IMG/VR virus record: IMGVR_UViG_3300009529_001323
Span: 1 to 25,837 of that record
From: a virus
Strand: one strand, 5' to 3'
DNA: 25,837 nt
Under the pieces are notes generated by a model. The model ran no database searches. It was not told where the DNA came from and was given only the letters and a program-made list of their open reading frames with translations. Position 1 is the first letter of the stretch. Every line of letters starts with the position of its first letter. Made by a program: the position numbers and the translations under genes. Below, in pieces: positions 14,421 through 22,606 of this stretch.

Positions 14421-15535
14421 TGTTTTTCCTCCTCTTTTTGTAAAGCGTCTAAGACTTCGGTTAGAGCTTCTTGTGCCTTTCTTATTTTGCCTTCGTTGGC
14501 TTTTGAAAGCACTCTGCCGACTTTTGCATCTTCGGGTAAACCCGCTTGATGACTGTCGTTCTTGTTAAGCCCCTCACTATACGGCGATTTAAGGGTAAGT
14601 GCTGCACTATCAGCACCAACGCCCACCAGTGAAACCTCGAAAATCTTGGCTAAAGTTAAATTTTTAGGATTGTTTTCATCTTCATAAAACCACTGCCCAC
14701 CTATAGATAAAGCTCGGCCATGACCTTCGTTATATACTGTGCGTGCATGTTTAACGGGGGGATAATCACTATCTGAAAATACTGCTTTAAACTTTAAACC
14801 AATATCATCCTCATAAATATGCCCGCCATATTTAGGATTAAATGAACCAGCAATATTACCTGTACTATTATTGTGATCTAGTAATAAAACAGGGTTTTTA
14901 ACAAATTCTTGTAGTTCATAAACATAATTCCGTTTCTTTGAAAGCACTGTCGGCACATCACCGTATCTATCCTCACGGTTTTTAGTATTAGCATACCCTT
15001 CAATAAATACCCGGCCATCATCCATTTTGCCCGATTTAAAATCATTGATAGCAAACTGTTTATGCTGCATTTTGTCTGCGGCTCTACCCTCTCCCGGACG
15101 TTCTGCCCTCCGCATTTCTCCGCCACATTCAGGACATAGAATATCTTTACAATGTTGCTCACTTTCTAATTTATGCCCACACTCAATACACTCACAATTA
15201 AACTTCTTTATATTTTCATTTCCCATGTTATTTTCTCCTTCCGTTGCTTCTTCGATTTGTTCCTCTTCCGAGGCTTCCGTTGATGGTTCAAATTTAATAT
15301 ATTTAATATCGTGGTCTTTTAACCATTTCTTAGCTTCTGATACTGTAAATTTCTGGTCATCAAATCGATATGCTTGTATTACCATTGGATCATCTTCACC
15401 CGTTGCACCTTTAAGTTTCCCGATTATTATTCTGATACCGGTTTCAACGTCTTTACTTCTAAAAGTGCTATCGTCAAAGTCTTCTGGCTCTCGTATCCTT
15501 GCGCTATGTTCGTTTGGATAAGGTTTTAAACCCAT
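14363..15535 (-). CDS. Prohead protease with N-terminal domain and zinc ribbon
   Basis: The 390-residue protein has three parts. Residues 1-80 (HSARIREPEDFDDSTFRSKD, then FTVSEAKKWLKDHDI) match a small domain found in phage head proteins that also occurs alone. An acidic linker leads to a zinc ribbon (C114, C116, C119, C134, C137: CECIECGHKL ... LCPECGG). Residues about 157-320 are an HK97-type (U35) prohead protease, with H221 in LLDHNNSTGN, S277 in GRALSIGG and E300 in KIFEVSLVGVGA as likely active-site residues. It would trim the capsid delta domain during maturation. GGGGGT precedes ATG 15535, but a second strong start lies inside at 15226. The C-terminus overlaps the capsid gene by 58 bases. 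Confidence 0.88.
   Translation of the reverse strand: MGLKPYPNEHSARIREPEDFDDSTFRSKDVETGIRIIIGKLKGATGEDDPMVIQAYRFDDQKFTVSEAKKWLKDHDIKYIKFEPSTEASEEEQIEEATEGENNMGNENIKKFNCECIECGHKLESEQHCKDILCPECGGEMRRAERPGEGRAADKMQHKQFAINDFKSGKMDDGRVFIEGYANTKNREDRYGDVPTVLSKKRNYVYELQEFVKNPVLLLDHNNSTGNIAGSFNPKYGGHIYEDDIGLKFKAVFSDSDYPPVKHARTVYNEGHGRALSIGGQWFYEDENNPKNLTLAKIFEVSLVGVGADSAALTLKSPYSEGLNKNDSHQAGLPEDAKVGRVLSKANEGKIRKAQEALTEVLDALQKEEEKQCQQKQKTRTWKLTLRKKN
15224..15240 (-). promoter_or_regulatory. Strong internal ribosome site and ATG inside the protease gene
   Basis: AAGGAG (15235-15240) lies eight bases before an in-frame ATG (15224-15226, residue M104), an optimal spacing. Translation from here would make a 287-residue product lacking the N-terminal domain and acidic linker but keeping the zinc ribbon and protease. 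This is the kind of site that makes a nested second product from phage head genes. The site is seen directly; its use is inferred. Confidence 0.6.
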
Positions 15536-15548
15536 ATTTACCCCCTTT

Positions 15549-17564
15549 TTATCCTATTGCACCCAACGAAGGCACAAACGTTCCCGTATGATTTGGATGA
15601 AATTCAAGGCTATAGGCTTCGCTTATTGGTACGTTTGTTGCTCCGCACGCCCACTCTGGTTCAATCATTGTGCAACCAATAACATCTACAAACTTAACGC
15701 CTGCCTCGTCATATCCAAAAACAGCCCCCCGATCATAAGCGTAGGCACTCTCAGTTCGAGCTATCCTTACCGCCTCCCACCCTTCCCGGTTCTTCATTAC
15801 GGATTTAACCCGGTTTTTAAGCTCTGTAATTGACTCGCCATTCGATAATCCCTCGTTCAATGAAGCATCTAACTGATTAAGCGTTGTATCGTTAATGCCT
15901 TTAATACGCTTACCCAATTTGTCTAATTGATCTTTTAATTTAGGGTTATCAAGCGGATTAGTAGGCTCTTCGGCCTGCATTATCCCTGATACATTGGAAA
16001 GTGAAGTAAGAGCTAAATTAACCGATATACTATCCATTGATTTTTGATAAGCAGCATAATCATCAGGATCATCAAACAATTCAGCAAAATTGATAGCCTT
16101 TATCCCATTAATTTTTAGCTTCTTCTCTTTATCCAGCTCGTCTAATTTCTCTAATATATTTTCGGTCTGCTTTTTAAAGTATTTCTTTGATGTATCTTTA
16201 TACTTAACCCCGATCTTTTGCTTAGTTAAAGTAGCCAATTTAAGTAACGCTTGCTGTATGTTAACCGCTTTTTGCTGGTTAACCGATGTTAACTTCTTTT
16301 CTTCTGCGGGAGCTTCTTCTGCTTCTGGCTGTGAAGTTCCAATATAAGCACTAAGCTCTTTAGCTGGCTCTCCTGTTATCGGCATTAATGAGATAGGTAA
16401 ATAGGTAGAGTCCATTGCCGGCTCATTAGGAATTAGAGGTAATTCAAGGTATTGCTCACGTGCTTCATTTAAGGTTATTATGCCTGTTTGTATACCCTTT
16501 GTTGCCAAGTCCATGTACATAGTTTCATCACGCTCAACCACTTCCTCAAATTCATAATGCCAATTCTCATTAAACAACTGCACTAATTTCATCGTAAGCA
16601 TGTTTTGTAAGCGTACTAAGAAAGGCTTTAACGTATCTTTGCGGAAAGTATTCTCTTGCTCTTTTGTATTAGCAAAACTCGCATACTCTAATATCCCAGC
16701 CTTTGCCGGTGGCACACCGAATATTGAAAGTATCTCTTCACGAGTAAATTTCCTTTGCTCAAAAAAGGCCATATCTTGCTGGCTCAAGCCTAATTGAGTA
16801 TATTTTGTGCCTTGTTCGAGCAACATTGGCCGTTGCATCTTCTTAAATCCAACATGCCGAGCTTCAAATTGTTTAGATAATCGCCTATAACTATCGTCAT
16901 CTAACGTGCCTTCATTTTCGAGAATTGCTGCGGGAGTAGCTCCATGATTGAAGAAATTCCAGTTATAAGTAGATGCTGCTATCTCAGTATCATAAACAAC
17001 CTTACAAGCCTCGATCTTGCCCATGCCGTAAAACTCATTACGAGGATTAGGTAGTTTTAAATGAATAATATCATCAATAGCAAACGGTATCTTTTCACCG
17101 TTCACCACATATTGATAACCTGCTATAAACTTAGTCTTGGATGGTATCACCTGCATATAATCTGGGCGCAATAAATACATCTTGGTCGGCTGTTTCTTCA
17201 TATTAATTTCATCTTTTAAAATGTAGCAATTACCGGTAAGCCATAGATACCAAAGCAATGCCTCTTTAAACTCATACCAGCTCATCCACTCGTTAGGCTT
17301 ATCAAATAATTTATCCAAAACAGGATCATGGATTTCGTTATCTTTTGTGTCATAAACATAGCCATCAGTCGTCGCTACGTTCTCGCCAACAATTGACACA
17401 CACTTATAAACCCATGAAATAGTCTGCGCTGCGGATAAATAGCTATTATAATCAGTGAAATTACTCTGTGGATATAATTGCGACAATGAAATCGGCATAA
17501 TGAAACTTTTTAAATCCTTGGTCGTCTTAGCAAATTTACTTTTAAGCGTATCTATCCAGCTCAT
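15549..17564 (-). CDS. Portal protein fused to SPP1 gp7/MuF-like head morphogenesis domain
   Basis: The 671-residue protein is longer than a usual HK97-family portal (about 400-450 residues). Residues 1-405 are the portal: PQSNFTDYNSYLSAAQTISW, YEFKEALLWYLWLTGNCYIL, then FTREEILSIFGVPPAKAGIL, all typical portal elements. After an acidic linker (SQPEAEEAPAEEKK, 411-424) and a helical region, residues about 595-671 carry the SPP1 gp7/Mu gpF-type end: RIARTESAYAYDRGAVFGYD, then FHPNHTGTFVP in place of the usual HPNCRC. The portal forms the dodecameric DNA gate; MuF-type proteins assist head assembly and sometimes travel with the DNA. It is coupled to the terminase gene by an ATGA overlap. Confidence 0.9.
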   Translation of the reverse strand: MSWIDTLKSKFAKTTKDLKSFIMPISLSQLYPQSNFTDYNSYLSAAQTISWVYKCVSIVGENVATTDGYVYDTKDNEIHDPVLDKLFDKPNEWMSWYEFKEALLWYLWLTGNCYILKDEINMKKQPTKMYLLRPDYMQVIPSKTKFIAGYQYVVNGEKIPFAIDDIIHLKLPNPRNEFYGMGKIEACKVVYDTEIAASTYNWNFFNHGATPAAILENEGTLDDDSYRRLSKQFEARHVGFKKMQRPMLLEQGTKYTQLGLSQQDMAFFEQRKFTREEILSIFGVPPAKAGILEYASFANTKEQENTFRKDTLKPFLVRLQNMLTMKLVQLFNENWHYEFEEVVERDETMYMDLATKGIQTGIITLNEAREQYLELPLIPNEPAMDSTYLPISLMPITGEPAKELSAYIGTSQPEAEEAPAEEKKLTSVNQQKAVNIQQALLKLATLTKQKIGVKYKDTSKKYFKKQTENILEKLDELDKEKKLKINGIKAINFAELFDDPDDYAAYQKSMDSISVNLALTSLSNVSGIMQAEEPTNPLDNPKLKDQLDKLGKRIKGINDTTLNQLDASLNEGLSNGESITELKNRVKSVMKNREGWEAVRIARTESAYAYDRGAVFGYDEAGVKFVDVIGCTMIEPEWACGATNVPISEAYSLEFHPNHTGTFVPSLGAIG

Positions 17565-18835
17565 AAATCCCCCCCTAGTCTTCTAACTGTTATTACCTTT
17601 GGTGAGCCTCCGCTCATTGTTGCCAAGGCTAAAGCCCAAACTTCATCATCATGTTTACCCGATGGGTGTGCATATCTCACTTTCTTTGAAGGCAAAATAG
17701 AACGCTGCAATGAATGTAGTTGATTAGTAAGGCTCATATCGTAGGGTATCTCGATCTTGTTATCTTGAAACAGCACCTTAAGATCAATAATCATCTTCTC
17801 TTTAACTGCATTAGTAAAAGTTATCCCGTTAACCCGTGAGCTGAATTTATTACACAAATCCTCGTAGAGCTTCTCGCCTACTCCGGTACGATCTGTATTG
17901 AGTTTAGTTATCTTGGCTTTCTGCATGGCTTCATAGATATACTCAAGCTGCTTGGTATAAGGCACACCATCCCATTTCTTTTTGTGTCTTAAAATTGCCT
18001 TATTGTGAGTCATTTCAACAATAGTGAATACTCCACTATCCTGTAATTTACCGGGGTCATACCCAGCAAATAGAGGGGATTTAAGCGCAGCCATAGACTC
18101 AAACGTCATATTAGTTAATGATTCATTCCAACATGCTTTAATAACCTCATAAGGAAAGAATGAGGTTGCATCATCTACAAATTGACACAAATACTCTTGT
18201 TGAAAGGCTTGCTCATCAGGGCTTAACGCTCGACAAGCCTCAGCATCTAAGGGTACGCCTTGCTTAATCGCTTCATAAATATTAATTTGCTTTTTAGCAT
18301 ATGTATTATCGCTATCCCAAAGCCTATAAAACTCGCCTAGCTTGCCAAATGGAGTCGAACCTATGATAAGCGTTCGTTGCTTATCTTTTCTTGATAACGA
18401 AGGTGTTAATGCAATCAACATTTCCCGGTCTTGTTTATAATGAGCAAATTCATCCATATAAATTTCATCAGGTGAATAACTTCTAACAGTAGCCGGGTTT
18501 TGTGGTAGTGCAATAAAACGTGAGCCATTAGATAAGCTAATCTCGGTGTGTTTATCTGTTACTGGCTCAACATGTTTAAGTAACAAAAATACTCTAATTT
18601 TATCAAGCCACTCACTAGCCTGACGTTCTCCGACTGACAAATACATAGCCTCAAAAGCGTCATTCTCTAGCCCCTTACCAAAAGCCCGCATAGCAAGCCC
18701 AAGCGAAAAACCAATCTGCCTCGACTTATTCCATAACTGTTTTGGCTCATTCCATGCGACTAATTCTTTTTGGAATTGATAAGCCACATTTATTTGATTA
18801 TCAATCTTGGGTTCATTCTCAATTACTGTTGGCAA
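17561..18835 (-). CDS. terL: Terminase large subunit (ATPase-nuclease)
   Basis: The 424-residue motor protein pumps DNA into the head and cuts it. The ATPase P-loop is residues 37-44, KSRQIGFS: a deviant Walker A with lysine at the front, as in lambda gpA (KSARVGYS). Walker B plus catalytic glutamate is EIYMDEF (124-130). The coupling motif is IIGSTP (157-162). The RNase H-type nuclease follows with D260 in AGYDPG, D315 in NTDRTGVG and D396/D397 in GKHDDEVWALALA. All key residues are present, so it looks functional. It overlaps the small subunit gene by 17 bases and the portal gene by 4. Confidence 0.95.
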   Translation of the reverse strand: MPTVIENEPKIDNQINVAYQFQKELVAWNEPKQLWNKSRQIGFSLGLAMRAFGKGLENDAFEAMYLSVGERQASEWLDKIRVFLLLKHVEPVTDKHTEISLSNGSRFIALPQNPATVRSYSPDEIYMDEFAHYKQDREMLIALTPSLSRKDKQRTLIIGSTPFGKLGEFYRLWDSDNTYAKKQINIYEAIKQGVPLDAEACRALSPDEQAFQQEYLCQFVDDATSFFPYEVIKACWNESLTNMTFESMAALKSPLFAGYDPGKLQDSGVFTIVEMTHNKAILRHKKKWDGVPYTKQLEYIYEAMQKAKITKLNTDRTGVGEKLYEDLCNKFSSRVNGITFTNAVKEKMIIDLKVLFQDNKIEIPYDMSLTNQLHSLQRSILPSKKVRYAHPSGKHDDEVWALALATMSGGSPKVITVRRLGGDL

Positions 18836-19283
18836 AATTTACCTCTTTGTTAATTCCTAACAACCTGTAAAATTCGATAGCTTCTTGTTGGAGTGTAACT
18901 TTGTGTTCAATCGGAGCTTTATGGATATATCCAAGTTCCTGCAATGAAGCAACTAATTCTTTTTGTACTTGCCAAGCCTTGTCCCAACGCCCTTGTTTAT
19001 TTAATTCAATCTTTGATCTACTAGCCACCATGATTGTATCGGCAGCTAATTTTTTAACATCAAGCTCATCAACAAGATGAGTTAATTTCTTTTTATATTC
19101 AGCTTTTAATTGATTAATCCTTGATACCGAATAACCTAAATAATCAGCAATTTCGGGGGCATGATGTTTTCCTTGCTCAAACAAGAAAAAGGCTATATTC
19201 CTCTTGTCACTTACAGACAAATCTTTTAGAGATATTTTTTTATTTTTGATATACCTAAAAATTGTAGCTGCGCTTTTTGCCAT
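18819..19283 (-). CDS. Terminase small subunit-like DNA-binding protein
   Basis: The 154-residue protein has a helix-turn-helix at about 43-62 (PEIADYLGYSVSRINQLKAE) and a long helical C-terminal part that could form the oligomer ring. It sits immediately upstream of terL, overlapping it, in the place where the small terminase that recognises the packaging site is encoded. AAAAGGA precedes the ATG. Size and layout fit the small-terminase type. The repeats in its leader are candidate binding sites. Sequence similarity alone would not prove it, but context is strong. Confidence 0.75.
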   Translation of the reverse strand: MAKSAATIFRYIKNKKISLKDLSVSDKRNIAFFLFEQGKHHAPEIADYLGYSVSRINQLKAEYKKKLTHLVDELDVKKLAADTIMVASRSKIELNKQGRWDKAWQVQKELVASLQELGYIHKAPIEHKVTLQQEAIEFYRLLGINKEVNFANSN

Positions 19284-19361
19284 AAATATTGCATCCTTTT
19301 AAGATTAAAAAGAGATATACGCCTCTACAATACGGCGGTTTAGGGGGTAATACTGCAATAG

Positions 19362-19449
19362 TCGTAGGAGCAAAGGGTCGTTATCGTTGGAATTTTAGGG
19401 GGTTATCGTTGGAGTAAATGGGGTTACCTGTTGGAATTAGTTAATCGTA
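19362..19449. repeat. Four tandem ~22-base degenerate repeats upstream of terminase
   Basis: Repeat cores TCGTAGG (19362), TCGTTGG (19384), TCGTTGG (19406) and CTGTTGG (19428) start exactly 22 bases apart. Units share TCGTTGGA-, then an AT-rich stretch, then a G-run with GTTA (GGGGGTTA, 19398-19405). A partial fifth unit (GGCGGTTTAGGGGGTAA, 19334-19350) lies out of register. The 157-base gap around them (19284-19440) has no gene. Twenty-two bases is about two helical turns, so a protein could bind all copies on one face. Directly before the small terminase gene, packaging (cos/pac-type) sites or a regulatory array are the leading options. Confidence 0.65.
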
Positions 19450-19596
19450 ACTCCCCTCCCGCTTATATTTTATAATAGCTTTATTATGCCTAACTGTAGC
19501 TTTATAACAACGCTTACAAAATACAGAATAATTCGTTTTCGGGCGTTTCTTACAATTCATACATAATTCAATTTTTTGGTCATCTTTTCTTCGCAT
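19441..19596 (-). CDS. Small zinc-finger protein
   Basis: A 51-residue basic protein with one zinc-binding knuckle pair, C-x2-C-x10-C-x2-C (CMNCKKRPKTNYSVFCKRCY). I chose ATG 19596, which has a ribosome site (GGTGG) a few bases before it. A longer reading from 19629 lacks one and would overlap the sigma-like gene more deeply. The protein overlaps the end of that gene by 17 bases. It probably binds nucleic acid or a protein partner and could be a transcription or packaging accessory. No family was recognised. Confidence 0.65.
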   Translation of the reverse strand: MRRKDDQKIELCMNCKKRPKTNYSVFCKRCYKATVRHNKAIIKYKREGSYD

Positions 19597-19945
19597 GATC
19601 CACCAATATTTCAAATAGTTCAAAAGCATTAATATTGATATCTCTTAATATTGGCCATATCTCCCGACCTATATAGTTTTTAATCTTTTCATGTTTAATT
19701 TTGGCTATACAATTCTTAATTACTTTTGAGATAAATCTTTCGTCTTTATCTAAAACTTTAGCTGCATTTCTCATTGATGGCCGTTTGAAATGTCTATAAT
19801 TCTTTAGCCCATATACACAACAAAAAATCTTACGTTCTTCTAGGGTTAATAAATCCAAAATCTCGTCAATAAAAACTCGCTTATCATTGTTTAATAATTT
19901 CCATCCAAGTTCCAGCTCAATATTCTGCTTGCTTCTTTTTGCCAT
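19580..19945 (-). CDS. Sigma-70 region 4-like regulator
   Basis: The 121-residue protein resembles region 4 of sigma-70 factors. LDLLTLEERKIFCCVYGLKN (31-50) matches the RpoD-type 'L--L-prEr-vl-lryGL' lead-in. The HTH follows (SMRNAAKVLDKDERFISKVI, then KNCIAKIKH), equivalent to 'tl-Evg-i-gvs-erirqie--al-kLr'. It lacks the rest of a sigma factor. Phages use such proteins as late transcription activators. Its position just upstream of terminase and 5 bases downstream of the sugar genes fits a switch for the head and tail genes, but a DNA-binding packaging partner is also possible. Confidence 0.65.
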   Translation of the reverse strand: MAKRSKQNIELELGWKLLNNDKRVFIDEILDLLTLEERKIFCCVYGLKNYRHFKRPSMRNAAKVLDKDERFISKVIKNCIAKIKHEKIKNYIGREIWPILRDININAFELFEILVDHAKKR

Positions 19946-19949
19946 GAAT

Positions 19950-21500
19950 TTACCTACCTAATAATTGCATTATTCTTGCGAACCATTCTTTTGATATTGC
20001 CTCCCATGTTATTTGAGTAACCCATTTATAGGCTTTTTCTCTGATTTCAATAAATGCTTTCTGATCTACTTTGTCATAAATCATTTTCATTTTTGATGCT
20101 AAATCATTGGTATCAACCAATGGTCTTATCCGGTAAAAATCCTCATGCAAACATAGAGTATTATTGCAGTTAACAAAAATAGAGCGGTTTTCTGCGCCTA
20201 TCTCTTTAAGGCTTGAATGAGGCGGAATAGTCGTTAATGTTTTGGTTGCCATTGCTTCCGTGATCGTTAATCCCCACCCCTCACCCATTGTGGTTGTTAC
20301 AAAAAGGTCAGCACAATTATATATTTTATTAAGTGTTTCAACCGGACAACCTTTTATAATATTTATATTATCTGCAATCTTAATGCCTAAAGGGTTGCCA
20401 TATGCTTTAACCATCTTGTGTAAATCACCGCCAATATCCACATCTCGGCAATGCAAATAAAGCATTGAGTCTGGACACTCCTTTTTAAACTTAGCGTAAG
20501 CCTCTATTGTATGCGCTAACATTTTACGAGGCTGATTACGATTAACGTTAATGATTAAAAAAGTATCCGGGTCTATCCCAAAATATTCATTGCGAAATTC
20601 AAGCAACTCTTTACGATCAATCGGATAAAAATTATTTGTATCAATACCATGATAAGCAAACCCAATCCGCTCAGTCATTTCTCTAAGCAATAATTTTTGT
20701 ATTTTCTTATTCGGGCATTGGTTTAATATTTCATCAGTTAATATTTTGAGCGATTGGAAATAGCCATATTGGGTATAAAAGAAAGTAAAATCTGCTTCCC
20801 TTACCGGGTCAAGCTCCCAAGGAAACAATTGACCATCAATCGGAGTATAAATCATCCATTTAACATCCTTTTGGAATTTAAGTTTAGCCTTATCGATCGC
20901 ATTTCTGATTGAATTTGTGCAACCGTGCTTTTGTGTAATAAGATTTTGAAGGTCTGAGAAGGTTATAACTAAATCAAAATGCTCGTTTATAATTAAATTA
21001 ATAAGTTTTTTGCGGCCAAACATGTCGTTTTCTCGGTTATTCCCGGCTGCAATTAATTTATAAGGCATTTCATAACCAACAAATAAATCAATTAATGGCT
21101 CCTCAAAATACTGTACGCCTAATACTGTGATTTCAAATTCGCCAGTAGCTTGAAGATGTTTTAAAATATTCCTAGATACTACGCCAAATCCCGTATTAGC
21201 AGTCGGGCTATCACCATACCAAAGCAGTTTTATTTTCTTTTTTATTGGCTTATTTTTGTCTTCGGTTAATCTGGTTAAGATAGGGTTTTCTCCAAGCTCC
21301 TCTATGTTTGCTTGAGGAGTAAATAATTTTTTGCCAAGCGCATAGTCCTCATCACCAGCTATACCTTGATTTTTAGGAATAATATTATCTTTTACTTTTT
21401 TCTTTTTCTTAGGCCGTCCTCGTTTCTCTTTAGCTTTTTTTACTTCTGGCATTACTACTTGCTTGAGCATATCTTCGGACTTTATTATTTTTTCGCTCAT
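19950..21500 (-). CDS. GT-B glycosyltransferase (GT4-like) with lysine-rich N-terminal extension
   Basis: The 516-residue enzyme transfers a sugar from an activated nucleotide donor. Residues about 88-285 form the N-terminal Rossmann half (KLLWYGDSPTANTGFGVVSR). The C-terminal half (about 312-500) has VNRNQPRKM and the donor-site motif GEGWGLTITEAMA (406-418), with glutamates E407 and E415 giving the GT4 EX7E pattern. The first ~88 residues are extra: lysine-rich and disordered, with KRGRPKKKKK (26-35) of AT-hook type. Acceptor and donor are unknown. It is the last gene of the sugar cassette, before the sigma-like gene. Confidence 0.88.
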   Translation of the reverse strand: MSEKIIKSEDMLKQVVMPEVKKAKEKRGRPKKKKKVKDNIIPKNQGIAGDEDYALGKKLFTPQANIEELGENPILTRLTEDKNKPIKKKIKLLWYGDSPTANTGFGVVSRNILKHLQATGEFEITVLGVQYFEEPLIDLFVGYEMPYKLIAAGNNRENDMFGRKKLINLIINEHFDLVITFSDLQNLITQKHGCTNSIRNAIDKAKLKFQKDVKWMIYTPIDGQLFPWELDPVREADFTFFYTQYGYFQSLKILTDEILNQCPNKKIQKLLLREMTERIGFAYHGIDTNNFYPIDRKELLEFRNEYFGIDPDTFLIINVNRNQPRKMLAHTIEAYAKFKKECPDSMLYLHCRDVDIGGDLHKMVKAYGNPLGIKIADNINIIKGCPVETLNKIYNCADLFVTTTMGEGWGLTITEAMATKTLTTIPPHSSLKEIGAENRSIFVNCNNTLCLHEDFYRIRPLVDTNDLASKMKMIYDKVDQKAFIEIREKAYKWVTQITWEAISKEWFARIMQLLGR

Positions 21501-21519
21501 TATTAATTCTCCTCTCTTT

Positions 21520-21726
21520 TTATAAATAATGTTCCATAAACGTAATATCGCTAATGCTTAAATAATAAATCCCCTCTATGAATCCAATTATAGCCGGGAT
21601 AAAAGTCCAACAAAAAAAAAGATAAATTATCCCCCAAATAATCGAACCCATGTAAAATTTATGAATACCAACTCCCCCCAAAAAAATCGCTAACAATGCC
21701 GCAACCAATCTGCTTTGACTCTTCAT
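21520..21726 (-). CDS. TM2-domain membrane protein
   Basis: The 68-residue protein is almost entirely a TM2 domain: a first helix (LVAALLAIFLGGVGIHKFYM, 7-26) with the characteristic GGVGIHKFY-G, then a second (GIIYLFFCWTFIPAIIGFIE, 32-51). TM2 proteins have two short membrane helices with a tight turn; their function is not established. Its location between the two glycosyltransferase genes (1-base gap to GT-A, 19 bases to GT-B) suggests it may hold the sugar enzymes at the membrane. Confidence 0.8.
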   Translation of the reverse strand: MKSQSRLVAALLAIFLGGVGIHKFYMGSIIWGIIYLFFCWTFIPAIIGFIEGIYYLSISDITFMEHYL

Positions 21727-21727
21727 T

Positions 21728-22606
21728 TTAATGACTCCTCCCTTTTATTAGGTGAAAATTATCATTCATAAAACAAGGTATAAATCCCGCCCACTTCTTA
21801 AAAAATCTTTGTGTATTAAAATCTATAATTGCCTGTTCTTGGGTAAGTTTGGGATTATATTGCATATTGTCTGCAAAATACTTTTTTAATGTTTCGTCTT
21901 TCTCGCACCATTCACTAAAAGATAAAATAGCCCAATCACTTATCGCAGTAATGCCGCCTCGATGAGCAAATTCAATACCAACTACAGCATTAACATATCT
22001 TGCCCGTAATGAGGATAGGGAAATATCATAATCGTAAATATGATGGCATTTATAACCCTCATCAAATCCACCAATTTTATCTAACAATTCACGCCGACAA
22101 ATTAATACAGAGCCATCAAGAAACGTGGCCGGTTTATAATCAGTTATTCGTCGTCCATGCACTTCGGCCGAATGTGAACCTTCCCATTCTTTTAAATTAC
22201 TCATAAAGCCAACACGTGCGCCCTCTCGCCCAGCTCCCCGGCTACCTGCAAACCCAATAATCCCCACTTTCCTTTTGAATTTTTTCTCAATATCATTGAT
22301 TGTTGCTAAAACCCGCTTATCCCAATCTTTCTCAAAAATACAAATATCGTTATGAAGAAACGCAACAAAATCAGCTTTACTAGATTTATAAATTTGATTG
22401 TATCCTTTATAAATCCCCTCGTTTGATTCATTCCTGATAAAATTAGCACCTATTGACTCAGCATAGCCTTTTATATCATCCACCTTTGATCCATTATCAA
22501 GAATGATCGTGTTTCGTTTCTCTGATAAAGTTTCCTCAAGGCTTTTAATAATCTTTTTTAAAAACTCTAACCTATTGATTACCGCTATTCCTATATCAAT
22601 ACTCAT
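21728..22606 (-). CDS. GT-A glycosyltransferase (GT2-like)
   Basis: The 292-residue protein has the GT2 layout: an N-terminal nucleotide-binding half (SIDIGIAVINRLEFLKKIIK, then ILDNGSKVDD), the metal/donor-site equivalent HND at 85-87 (FLHNDICIF, in place of DxD), and an acceptor-side region with FLDGSVLICRRELLDKIGGF and YDYDISLSSLRARY. It would transfer a sugar onto a glycan or protein. It overlaps the methyltransferase gene by 4 bases. No membrane anchor is present. Confidence 0.85.
   Translation of the reverse strand: MSIDIGIAVINRLEFLKKIIKSLEETLSEKRNTIILDNGSKVDDIKGYAESIGANFIRNESNEGIYKGYNQIYKSSKADFVAFLHNDICIFEKDWDKRVLATINDIEKKFKRKVGIIGFAGSRGAGREGARVGFMSNLKEWEGSHSAEVHGRRITDYKPATFLDGSVLICRRELLDKIGGFDEGYKCHHIYDYDISLSSLRARYVNAVVGIEFAHRGGITAISDWAILSFSEWCEKDETLKKYFADNMQYNPKLTQEQAIIDFNTQRFFKKWAGFIPCFMNDNFHLIKGRSH

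Noticed and set aside
14110-14568. 152-residue plus-strand open frame across the protease-capsid junction
   Set aside because: Antisense to two certain genes, and its serine/phenylalanine-rich composition reflects the lysine/glutamate codons on the other strand.
14878-15162. 94-residue minus-strand frame inside the protease gene
   Set aside because: Fully nested in another frame of the protease gene, without a domain; the protease frame has all catalytic residues.
15027-15521. 164-residue plus-strand open frame opposite the protease gene
   Set aside because: Shadow of a recognised coding sequence; no family features.
19362-19449. CRISPR array or IS end in the terminase leader
   Set aside because: Units abut with no distinct spacers, are degenerate and only 22 bases; no cas or transposase gene is near.
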